Positions 55,811 through 64,000 of a stretch of DNA of 64,000 nucleotides are shown here, in pieces. This stretch comes from Hungatella sp. (GTDB taxonomy: Bacteria > Bacillota > Clostridia > Lachnospirales > Lachnospiraceae): contig JAAWBS010000021.1 of the NCBI GenBank assembly GCA_022792815.1, positions 106,936 through 170,935 of the forward strand, in the 5' to 3' direction. Every line of letters begins with the position of its first letter. The stretch's first letter is position 1. Below the pieces are notes generated by a model. It searched no databases, had not been told where the DNA came from, and saw nothing but the letters and a program-made list of their open reading frames with translations. Made by a program: the position numbers and the translations under genes.

Positions 55811-55880
55811 TTTATAATGCAATGGTATCATATCCAAATTCATAAATATATAAGCTTATGTAACATTATTTTATGAATTT
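55811..55880. promoter_or_regulatory. divergent promoter region with inverted repeat
   Basis: The minus-strand promoter TTTGGA (55833-55838), 16 bp, TATAAA (55811-55816) serves the hydrolase-ABC unit. AAATTCATAAA (55836-55846) and TTTATGAATTT (55870-55880) form an inverted repeat, with another CATAA/TTATG pair inside. It is the probable AraC binding site; the left arm overlaps the -35. Confidence 0.6.
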
Positions 55881-55903
55881 GTGATATTCAAAAGGGAGAT
55901 TTT

Positions 55904-56833
55904 ATGCAGGCTTACAGGGCAAAACACCAGGAATGTGATAAATATCGTCTCACCGCCTCCCTCCCCGGACTCAAGCGCTATTGGAATGCGCTGGGCTGGG
56001 CAGATTACTGGTTCGGAGAGCATATGGTATACAGCCATCGGGAAGTGCACTACAACTTCTCCACGTTTCACGATAACATCCATAACCATGGTTTCTATGA
56101 ATTGAATATCACCCACAAGGGTTCTGTCAGCTTTATTTTTGACAATCAGTATATCACCCCGAAACTTGGCTCCATCCTTCTGTTTCGCCCCGGACATGTC
56201 CACACGGCCAAGCTTCTGGCGGAGTGCAACTATGAGCGCTCCATTTTTTTCTTTGACGAAAAGGCCTTTGATCTCTTTGGTGCAGACTCCCGTTCCCTGA
56301 ATCTTCTCAAACAGGAGGCGGCCTATCTCGAATTCCCGTCTGAACTGGAAGATATCCTGTACGCCACTCTGGGCAAAATTGACAATGCCCTCTCCGGAGA
56401 CAGCCCCAACACCGCTCTTTTGACCTACAGCCACATCTTGTACCTGTTTTGTGTCATCGACCGCTATGCCGTCTCCTCCCGCAAGGGGCTTTGGGCCCTG
56501 CCGCCAAACATTTTGAAGATCAAACAATATATTGACGAACATTATCTGACCATCAACACCACTGCCGAGATTGCTGAACACTTTTTTTATCGAAGGGAAC
56601 ACATCTCACGGCTGTTCCGGAAGTATTTCGACGCCAATCTCTCCGATTACCTGGCTTCTCTGAAGATCCGACACAGCCAGAAGCTGCTGAGCGAAGGCGC
56701 CAGCGTGACAGATGCCTGTTATCAGTCAGGCTTCCGCAACATGTCCACCTTTATCGTCACCTTCCGCAATCATGTCTACATGAACCCTTCCGCCTACCAG
56801 AAAGAGATCCGAAGAAAGGAGTCCTCCCAGTGA
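55904..56833 (+). CDS. AraC-family regulator with cupin sensor
   Basis: 309 residues. An N-terminal cupin (HNHGFYELNITHKGSVSFIF, then GSILLFRPGHVH) binds a sugar-like ligand; the C-terminal 100 residues hold the two AraC helix-turn-helices (TAEIAEHFFYRREHISRLFRKYF and SVTDACYQSGFRNMSTFIVTFRNH). Divergent from the sugar ABC unit, with an inverted repeat between them, so it is the probable activator. Its stop overlaps the next gene (GTGA). Confidence 0.94.
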   Translation: MQAYRAKHQECDKYRLTASLPGLKRYWNALGWADYWFGEHMVYSHREVHYNFSTFHDNIHNHGFYELNITHKGSVSFIFDNQYITPKLGSILLFRPGHVHTAKLLAECNYERSIFFFDEKAFDLFGADSRSLNLLKQEAAYLEFPSELEDILYATLGKIDNALSGDSPNTALLTYSHILYLFCVIDRYAVSSRKGLWALPPNILKIKQYIDEHYLTINTTAEIAEHFFYRREHISRLFRKYFDANLSDYLASLKIRHSQKLLSEGASVTDACYQSGFRNMSTFIVTFRNHVYMNPSAYQKEIRRKESSQ

Positions 56834-58092
56834 ACACATTTAAAAAATATCCCACCCTCACCTCTCTTGCCGCCGCCGTCCTTTTCTCCCTTCTCCTCCT
56901 TCTGGCCGTCTCCTGGCCTTACCCTGTCCCAGCCGTGATTGCCTCCCCCATTTTCGGAGTACTGTTTGTCTATCCATTGGTACTCACGGTTCTCAATCTG
57001 GTGTTCTGTATCCGAAAGGATCCCTCGGAGGCATGGTGCAGGGCTGCCTGCCGCATCGAGGCGGTCACCATGATCCTGGGAATCCTTTTCTCCCTTCTTT
57101 TGTGCTGCGTCACGGATATCGACTTTTCTGCCCACTGGACGGCAACCCTTGTGGACAGCCAGCTCCACTCCCCTGTCTGGACAAAAGCCTGGCCTTCCGT
57201 AGCTGCCTGTCTTGTGGTGGGGCTTTTCGGGTATGGTATCCTGAAAAGAAGTTCCTTTCGCACCATGCCGCCCCTTTTGATCGTCTTTAGCATCTCTGCC
57301 ATGTATCTGGGTATGGGAACCTGCGTCCTGTGGGTCATCCAGTTCTTTGTCACGGACCGCCTGGAGTTTTACTTCTGCCTTCTGCCCCTCAACTGGCTTC
57401 TTCTGTGTATCCGCACCATTCGTGAGAAGGCGGCAGACTGGAAGCAGATCGAAGAAACCGAGATGCGCAGCTTTCAAAACCCCTTCCTGGAGCGTCTGAA
57501 CCGGAAGGTGATGGACTCCTGTGCATGGCCCCTGTGGACCTTTCTTCTCCTCTGGCCCGTCCTGGGGCTGCTCCTCATCATTCTGGCCCTGTTGGGCCAG
57601 AGGCCGACGGATCTCATCCAGGCATGGACAGAGACCAGCCAGTGGAATCTGTCCACACAGGTCTCCCCTCCAAACATGGTCACCGACGGCCACTATCTGT
57701 GCACCGTGGCTGCCGGGGGCCACAGGCACCTGGTAAAGCCTCTGCGCTCCGGAGTCCGTCACGGACATCTGGTAGTGGTAAACCGGCAGCTGTGCATCGC
57801 CAACGCATTTGAGCAGCTCCTAAAAGAGCGGCTTCCCCTTGTCCACAGGAACGTCCGGAATTTTTATGACCGCTATGGTCTTCCCGTATCCCGGCTGATC
57901 CGCTCCCCCTACGCCGCCGATGCGGTCTATGTGGTTATGAAGCCTCTGGAGTGGTTTTTTCTCCTGATTCTCTATCTGGCGGATGCCAGGCCCGAGGATC
58001 GGATCCGGATGCAGTACATCCCACCGGTTCCCGAAGGCTTCTCTCCATCCCGCCCCGAACATGCCATAACAGGGCCGGAAAAACAGAGTTGA
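56830..58092 (+). CDS. DUF6688-like membrane protein
   Basis: 420 residues from a GTG at 56830 that overlaps the AraC stop. About seven membrane segments in the first 250 residues, then a soluble C-terminal domain with GQRPTDLIQAWTETSQWNLS, HYLCTVAAGGH, LRSGVRHGHLVVVNRQLCIANAFEQLL and YGLPVSRLI. These match a conserved hypothetical family I recall as DUF6688. No enzyme motif is recognisable. Translational coupling to the AraC regulator hints at a joint role in sensing the same sugar, but nothing proves it. The stop codon lies in the loop of the terminator. Confidence 0.75.
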   Translation: MNTFKKYPTLTSLAAAVLFSLLLLLAVSWPYPVPAVIASPIFGVLFVYPLVLTVLNLVFCIRKDPSEAWCRAACRIEAVTMILGILFSLLLCCVTDIDFSAHWTATLVDSQLHSPVWTKAWPSVAACLVVGLFGYGILKRSSFRTMPPLLIVFSISAMYLGMGTCVLWVIQFFVTDRLEFYFCLLPLNWLLLCIRTIREKAADWKQIEETEMRSFQNPFLERLNRKVMDSCAWPLWTFLLLWPVLGLLLIILALLGQRPTDLIQAWTETSQWNLSTQVSPPNMVTDGHYLCTVAAGGHRHLVKPLRSGVRHGHLVVVNRQLCIANAFEQLLKERLPLVHRNVRNFYDRYGLPVSRLIRSPYAADAVYVVMKPLEWFFLLILYLADARPEDRIRMQYIPPVPEGFSPSRPEHAITGPEKQS

Positions 58093-58126
58093 CTCACTCT
58101 GTTTTTCCGGCCCTGTCTCTTTTTCT
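58071..58126. terminator. terminator overlapping the end of the DUF6688-like gene
   Basis: A perfect 18-bp stem (AGGGCCGGAAAAACAGAG with its complement at 58097-58114) and an eight-base loop that contains the TGA stop. T-rich sequence follows on the plus strand. It also ends the convergent YitT-like gene. Confidence 0.9.
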
Positions 58127-58138
58127 GTCTCAGGATCT

Positions 58139-58789
58139 CTATTCAATTCCCAACTTTCTGGCCAGAGGCCTCACTGCCGTATCTCTGAAAAAACTGACGA
58201 TAGGGCCGGTGAAAAAGGCCACCACCACCGTTCCCACTCCCACCACGCTTCCCAGCAAAAAGCCGGCCGCCGTGCTGAAGATATCCATACAGACTCTGGC
58301 CCACTTAAACTTCACTTTCTGGTGGGTATAATGTTCGATAATCACCGGAAGCCGGTCATAGGGAGCCGACCCCAGATCACAGAACATGTAGAGGGCGATG
58401 CCGAAACACACCACCAGAACCCCCAGAACAAGAAAGAGGATTCTAAAAGGCATATTCCCAGCCATCCCCTCTATGGTGAGTCCCGCATATCCAAACAAAG
58501 CCACAAACCATTCCACAAAGTATCCCAGGGCCAGCATGTTGACCAGTGCCCCCACCCCAAAACTTTTCCGATCCAGGATATACACCGGGATAAACAGCAG
58601 TACGTTAAAAACCATCTGATAGGCTCCCAGACTCAGCCCCAGACGGCTGCTGACCCCCAGGTTCATGCAGGTGTAGGGATCCGTCCCAAACCCGGACAGC
58701 CGGAGAATCCCTATCCCCAACCCCAGAATCAGATTGGCCACAATCACCAGAAAAATCCTGGCCCCCAGATCATGTCTCCTCTCTTTCAC
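58139..58789 (-). CDS. YitT/YczE-family integral membrane protein
   Basis: 216 residues with five or six membrane helices. The opening LGIGILRLSGFGTDPYTCMNLGVS and the central ALYMFCDLGSAPYDRLPVII are signatures of the YczE/YyaS/YitT family, whose function is unclear. AGGGGAG precedes the ATG, and the frame ends in the shared terminator. Monocistronic. Confidence 0.88.
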   Translation of the reverse strand: MKERRHDLGARIFLVIVANLILGLGIGILRLSGFGTDPYTCMNLGVSSRLGLSLGAYQMVFNVLLFIPVYILDRKSFGVGALVNMLALGYFVEWFVALFGYAGLTIEGMAGNMPFRILFLVLGVLVVCFGIALYMFCDLGSAPYDRLPVIIEHYTHQKVKFKWARVCMDIFSTAAGFLLGSVVGVGTVVVAFFTGPIVSFFRDTAVRPLARKLGIE

Positions 58790-58867
58790 AAGCTCCCCTC
58801 CTACTCGTATATTATAGGCAGATGCCGCAGCCCGTCACCTGCCCTGTGACCCAAACGGGTTTTTCCT

Positions 58868-59686
58868 CTATATGCAGAACATCACAAACCGCAGGACATC
58901 CATATAGTCGTCCGCTTCATATATCACGGTTTTTGCTCCGTCCTTCACGGCTCCCGGATAAAAGGAGGCTGTGTTTGCCTTCTTGTGCTCCCGGTAATGT
59001 ACTTTCAGAATAAAATGCTCCGGCAGCGGAATCATACAGTCCGAGCCCTCCCCCGCTTCCAGCAGGCCCCAAAGCCTTTTTACCGCCTGTGCCATCCCCT
59101 GCTGAATCCGCTCCACAGCCTCCTCGGGATGAAGCCCTATGGAACCGCCCCCCACTCCCTGGCTGGCGGCCACGGTGGTGATGGCGGGGCACAGCTCCCT
59201 GGCCGTCTCGCAGATCATCCCGTCCCCGGAAAGGAAGATCACAGGGACTTTTACATAAGCTGCGTACATGGCATTTAAGGTAAACTCGCTGCAGTCCATC
59301 CCGTTGAGAGTCACTTTCTCCACCCCTAAGTTCATGGTGTGTGCCAGAGGATTGCCGTCGCTTCCCGCACAGGTGTGGTAACCCGTCATAGCCGCCGCCT
59401 GAAACGTCCCGTCAAGGCCGTCCATCATACAGGCAGGACCGCCTGTCCAGGACCGCAGAAGCCGAACCTGTCTGGGCATGGCGGACGGGTCTAAATTGCG
59501 GGCAGAATCATGGGCATCTCTCACCAGAATCTCCGTCGCCCCCTCTGCCAATGCTCCTTTGCAGGCAGCCGCCACCTCCTTTGTCATCTGTCCGGCAAAA
59601 TATCCGTACTGGTCTCCCGGCTGTGTCTCCTTCCAATCTACGATTCCCGCCGTTCCTTCAATATCCGCACTGATAAATAATTTCAT
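58868..59686 (-). CDS. M55-family D-aminopeptidase (DppA-like)
   Basis: 272 residues with the DppA core: KLFISADIEGTAGI, VRDAHDSARN (metal ligands Asp and His), MTGYHTCAG, LNGMDCSEFTLNAMYA, VIFLSGDGMI. DppA is a zinc-dependent D-amino-acid peptidase that can salvage D-Ala peptides from the cell wall. The ATG at 59686 has GGAGGAGG before it. No dpp transporter is in the window. Confidence 0.92.
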   Translation of the reverse strand: MKLFISADIEGTAGIVDWKETQPGDQYGYFAGQMTKEVAAACKGALAEGATEILVRDAHDSARNLDPSAMPRQVRLLRSWTGGPACMMDGLDGTFQAAAMTGYHTCAGSDGNPLAHTMNLGVEKVTLNGMDCSEFTLNAMYAAYVKVPVIFLSGDGMICETARELCPAITTVAASQGVGGGSIGLHPEEAVERIQQGMAQAVKRLWGLLEAGEGSDCMIPLPEHFILKVHYREHKKANTASFYPGAVKDGAKTVIYEADDYMDVLRFVMFCI

Positions 59687-59774
59687 CGTTCCTCCTCCAT
59701 TCCCTTTGGCTGGTGACATTTTACCACATCTCATCACAAATCGGCAACAAGTTTTCCGGCAGATCCCGGAGGAA

Positions 59775-61306
<1,532 letters not shown>

Positions 61307-61320
61307 TCCTATAACAATCG

Positions 61321-61356
61321 GACAGGAGGCAGATCATTATTTATCTGCCTCCTGTC
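61321..61356 (+). terminator. hairpin after the GH1 gene
   Basis: A perfect 14-bp stem (GACAGGAGGCAGAT with ATCTGCCTCCTGTC) around an eight-base loop, 14 bp after the stop; no T run follows, so it may act as an RNA-stability element. Confidence 0.6.
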
Positions 61357-61459
61357 ACATCCCATTGGGGATCCGGATCGATCCAACTTCTGCAGGATTC
61401 TCTCATTCTGTTTCTTTTATCAAATCGTTCAGCAGGAATGCCGGATTTACGATGATTTC

Positions 61460-61795
61460 CTACGCCCGCAGCTTACTGATGATCACTTTTGCAATAATCG
61501 CAAATTGTTTTCTCTTAATAGCATTATCCGCAGCCCCTGCTTCCAGATATCCTCTCTCGTCGTAGCTGAAAAGCATATCCGTGATAATCATCCGCCACAT
61601 CCTCTCATTGGATGCGCGAATCTCTTTTCCCAGCTCATAAAAATCCTCACAGAAGGAATCAAACATCTCGTCTTTTACCTTTGGCTCATAGGATTCGAAT
61701 ATCTCCGTAAACATCTTCCTGACACTGTCAAGGGTAATCTCGCCGAAGGTGACATTGCTCTGCCTGATCTCTCTGCTGTAAGAATAATTGCTCAT
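61460..61795 (-). CDS. hypothetical protein, 111 aa
   Basis: Start at 61795 with AAGGAG nine bases upstream; an in-frame upstream ATG at 61804 lies within that site. The product is helical and soluble (MSNYSYSREIRQSNVTFGE, ESYEPKVKDEMFDSFCEDFYELG, ending IKRKQFAIIAKVIISKLRA), with no known motif. It lies between the GH1 gene and the RsiV-like gene, on the minus strand. Codon use looks normal for the region, but confidence that it is expressed is moderate. Confidence 0.65.
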   Translation of the reverse strand: MSNYSYSREIRQSNVTFGEITLDSVRKMFTEIFESYEPKVKDEMFDSFCEDFYELGKEIRASNERMWRMIITDMLFSYDERGYLEAGAADNAIKRKQFAIIAKVIISKLRA

Positions 61796-61937
61796 GACTT
61801 CCATCTCCTTTTTCTTTCCTCTGTTTTTCCCTATTTTACCATTACCCATTTTATAATTCAATCTCAATTCAAGTGAAACATCCGTATTGCTGATCACAGG
61901 GTTACTGTTTACAGGCCTGTGGGCGGCAGCACATCCG

Positions 61938-63611
61938 TCAGCCTGCAAACATCATCCCGTCAAAAATCTCCGAAGCATCTATGCCGTCCACCCGTCCGGG
62001 CCACTCTGACGGATCCACATGAACCTGGCACTGAATCCAGTCCTCGGTGCGAAATCTCACATTCTCTCCCTCTACCCGGACGATCCACAGTTTGGTTCCC
62101 TCCGGTAATAAACGGGTCTCTCCGGTATCCCCTACCTCCATCTCCAGAGGCATGAGAAGAGTCAGATACCGATCCCCTCTGTCCACATCGTACCATGGTT
62201 TTTCTGCCGTCAGATACCCCTCATCTCTGGCCGCTTCTGAAATTCCGTACCACCTGCTGCCGGAGTAGGTGCTGAGCAGATCAAAGTGGGCCTGCATGCG
62301 AAAATGTTCCGGATCCGTAAAAAGTTTCGTTCCATCCCGGAAATCACCGTCTTCCATTTCCTCATAAAACCGGAAGAAACCATGCCCGGAAAATTCCCAC
62401 GGAGCCCAGGAGCCCTCTTTTTCCCCGTCAAGCTCATACACAAGGGTGATCTGAAAATCGTTGTCCGATGTGGTTTCCGCTATCAGAAGCTCTGTATCCA
62501 GATCATCCGAATGGACCAGATAAGATTGTCCGCGGTAAAACCATAATTCCTTCCGGCTCTCCTGGCCGTTGACAGAGACCCGAAACTGCTCGTAGGCAGA
62601 ATCGCCTCCGTATTCCCCATAGACGCCTCCTGCCTCCACGGTATCCAGAATCCCGTCATGTCCCAGATCAAAATCCATACCCGGAGCCAGACAGACCGCC
62701 CAGGAACCGGGTACCCGGCAGATCTCCGGGACAAACAGCTCCTGCGCCTCCTCATAGAGAATGGTCACCGACTGCATCCCATAGGCATAGGGCGCCAGCT
62801 CATAAGGGTTGAAATAGAGGGTAATCCCCTGATATCCCACAGTCCATACCAGAGATCCGTTCTCCGCCTCTTCCTGCAGCACGTTCCTGGGAGGTTCAAA
62901 AAAATCCACATCCGGGTATTTCTCTGTCAGACGGTCCGACGCCAGCTCCACCAGGCGATCCAGATCCGTGACCACTTCCGTAAGTTCCATCTTCCTGCCG
63001 CTTTGAGAGTCAAAGGTGATCCCCGAATACCCGTAATCTCCGTGGACGCCTCCCATGTAGACAGAATCACTTGTCAGAATACTTAAGACCTGGCTGTCCG
63101 CCCTCACCGCCCAGGAATCGGACTGGCATGACAGTGGCTGAAAATATCCGTTCCTGACCTGCTCTCTGGCCTGGCTTTCCAGCTCCTCCATAGTCTTACC
63201 AACGCTTTTCTCTGTCTCATCATTCAGTTCCTCCAGGGCCTGGGCCAGTTGGGGAAATCCCTTTGCCCCCGCCTGTGCATCTCCGCCTTCCCCGTCGTCC
63301 AGCCAGATCTTCCGATAATTGCTGTAGCAGATCCGCTGGCTGTCCTCCCATACATCATCATACCGGGAATTGGTCATCAGCGACAGAACCACCGGTTCCC
63401 CTTCCTCTGCGCCTGCCCCCTGCGGCGCCTCTTCCCCGGAATGATCGTTCTCTTCTCTGTCCCTGTTCTTCTCGCCCGTCGGTTTTTCCGAGTCCGAATC
63501 TGCCTCTGTCACAGACTTTCTCCCTCTGTCCCCCTCTGCCTTCGGACCGCAGGCTCCGAGACAGACCAGCGCTGCCACCAAAAAAAGGCTGATGCTTTTG
63601 CTCCTTTTCAT
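61938..63611 (-). CDS. RsiV-like (DUF3298) lipoprotein
   Basis: 557 residues. Lipobox LVCLGAC, then a Glu/Asp/Ser/Gly-rich linker (about 23-70). A DUF3298/DUF4163-type domain follows, recognisable by MGGVHGDYGYSGITFDSQSG and MELTEVV; this is the extracellular fold of RsiV, the lysozyme-sensing anti-sigma factor. No sigma factor gene is adjacent. The C-terminal 250 residues form another extracellular domain of unknown type. Role may be a surface sensor or inhibitor. Confidence 0.82.
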   Translation of the reverse strand: MKRSKSISLFLVAALVCLGACGPKAEGDRGRKSVTEADSDSEKPTGEKNRDREENDHSGEEAPQGAGAEEGEPVVLSLMTNSRYDDVWEDSQRICYSNYRKIWLDDGEGGDAQAGAKGFPQLAQALEELNDETEKSVGKTMEELESQAREQVRNGYFQPLSCQSDSWAVRADSQVLSILTSDSVYMGGVHGDYGYSGITFDSQSGRKMELTEVVTDLDRLVELASDRLTEKYPDVDFFEPPRNVLQEEAENGSLVWTVGYQGITLYFNPYELAPYAYGMQSVTILYEEAQELFVPEICRVPGSWAVCLAPGMDFDLGHDGILDTVEAGGVYGEYGGDSAYEQFRVSVNGQESRKELWFYRGQSYLVHSDDLDTELLIAETTSDNDFQITLVYELDGEKEGSWAPWEFSGHGFFRFYEEMEDGDFRDGTKLFTDPEHFRMQAHFDLLSTYSGSRWYGISEAARDEGYLTAEKPWYDVDRGDRYLTLLMPLEMEVGDTGETRLLPEGTKLWIVRVEGENVRFRTEDWIQCQVHVDPSEWPGRVDGIDASEIFDGMMFAG

Positions 63612-63696
63612 ATTCTTCTTCCTCCTACATTATCAGTTTATACCGGCACAGACAAATTATCAATCTGTTTTTCTCAATCTGTATTGAAAATTTTTG

Positions 63697-63725
63697 TTGA
63701 CCTTCTCCGAAAATTATGGTATAAA
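63697..63725 (+). promoter_or_regulatory. promoter of a short transcript
   Basis: TTGACC (63697-63702), exactly 17 bp, TATAAA (63720-63725). It faces right, away from the RsiV-like gene. Confidence 0.7.
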
Positions 63726-63731
63726 AATCGT

Positions 63732-63813
63732 ATAAAACCGTTACGGCAGTGGACTTTTCAAGAGGATTCTTTTTTCGCCACACGACTACTACAGGCAGTC
63801 GTGTGGTTTTTTT
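63732..63813 (+). ncRNA. candidate small RNA or leader, about 82 nt
   Basis: From the promoter at 63697-63725 to a terminator stem (CCACACGAC/GTCGTGTGG, 63778-63806) followed by seven T (63807-63813). No frame with a ribosome site lies inside. It may be a free RNA or an attenuated leader for a gene to the right of the window. Confidence 0.5.
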
Positions 63814-64000
63814 GTTCGGACAGCAGGATTGCAGGATTTTTTGTCATATCACACAAGAGATAACTTCTCGGAATCTCAATGAATGAGATTCCAACTGAAA
63901 ATTGATAACTGAATATCGTGCAGAAAAAGAAATTTACGAGAAATGGACATAAACATTGGACATAGCGGGTACTATGCCTTGAAAAATCTTATGGTGTCGT
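63814..64000. other. right-end region; possible start of an unidentified gene
   Basis: A perfect 9-bp palindromic stem (GGAATCTCA/TGAGATTCC) occurs at 63870-63892. From 63943 an ATG opens a plus-strand frame to the edge (MDINIGHSGYYALKNL), weakly similar to the start of ParM/StbA-type actins, but there is no good ribosome site. I do not call a gene. Confidence 0.35.

Noticed and set aside
56794..57768. 324-codon minus-strand frame in the DUF6688-like gene
   Set aside because: Antisense to a gene with membrane segments and conserved blocks; no supporting motif.
63943..64000. A plus-strand gene start at the right edge
   Set aside because: Only about 19 codons are visible, there is no strong ribosome site, and the ParM-like resemblance is weak.

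Overview
The window reads as chromosome of an anaerobic, Gram-positive, spore-forming Firmicute, most likely a Lachnospiraceae (Clostridium cluster XIVa). The reasons are strong GGAGG ribosome sites, moderately high GC in coding DNA, a dcw cluster with two class B penicillin-binding proteins, AddAB instead of RecBCD, a Spo0E-like gene beside Spo0A boxes, rubrerythrin, and families typical of gut clostridia (DUF6062- and DUF6688-like). I cannot fix the genus.

Layout. 1-10.6 kb: cell-wall/division (dcw) cluster on the minus strand, read mraZ-rsmH-ftsL-pbp-pbp-mraY-murD-ftsW-murA, with five MraZ boxes and a promoter in front and a folded repeat between the second pbp and mraY that supplies the end of that pbp. 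10.7-11.1 kb: a 51-codon Spo0E-like gene with Spo0A-type boxes. 11.1-22.2 kb: ychF, addBA, a small membrane-anchored protein, a MATE exporter and a TetR regulator. 22.2-24.8 kb: a Ro60-type TROVE protein, an overlapping metallophosphoesterase, and upstream a Y RNA whose tRNA-like part is in permuted order. 24.9-32.6 kb: XRE regulator, three-gene ABC transporter, coiled-coil protein with 21-bp tandem repeats, Na+ symporter, and hflX/TPR lipoprotein/dut. 32.7-36.8 kb: an AraC-type DNA-binding domain fused to a RelA/SpoT-like HD domain with altered metal ligands, then csoR-copA, with CopZ fused to the end of CopA. 36.9-44.3 kb: degV, scpAB, phosphoesterase, rubrerythrin, DUF6062-like, a D,D-carboxypeptidase with wall-binding repeats, and trpS. 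44.5-50 kb: CuZn-SOD-like gene, a frameshifted IS1182-type element, antiporter/LysR pair and an orphan copper-type promoter. 49.5-58.1 kb: MATE plus glutamine amidotransferase, a sugar ABC importer with a PhnP-like hydrolase, and a divergent AraC regulator with a DUF6688-like membrane protein. 58.1-64 kb: YitT-like protein, DppA-like aminopeptidase, GH1 6-phospho-glycosidase, a small hypothetical protein, an RsiV-like lipoprotein and a candidate small RNA.

How the parts fit. Most of the window is housekeeping: wall synthesis, recombination repair, condensin, translation. The parts worth a closer look are the Ro/Y RNA/phosphoesterase module (RNA quality control or end repair), the AraC-HD fusion (possible alarmone-sensing transcription factor), the copper regulon with internal CopZ start and a second CsoR-like promoter without a gene, and the foldable repeat at the 3' end of a PBP gene.

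All assignments come from reading motifs and translations by eye; no database search or structure prediction was run.
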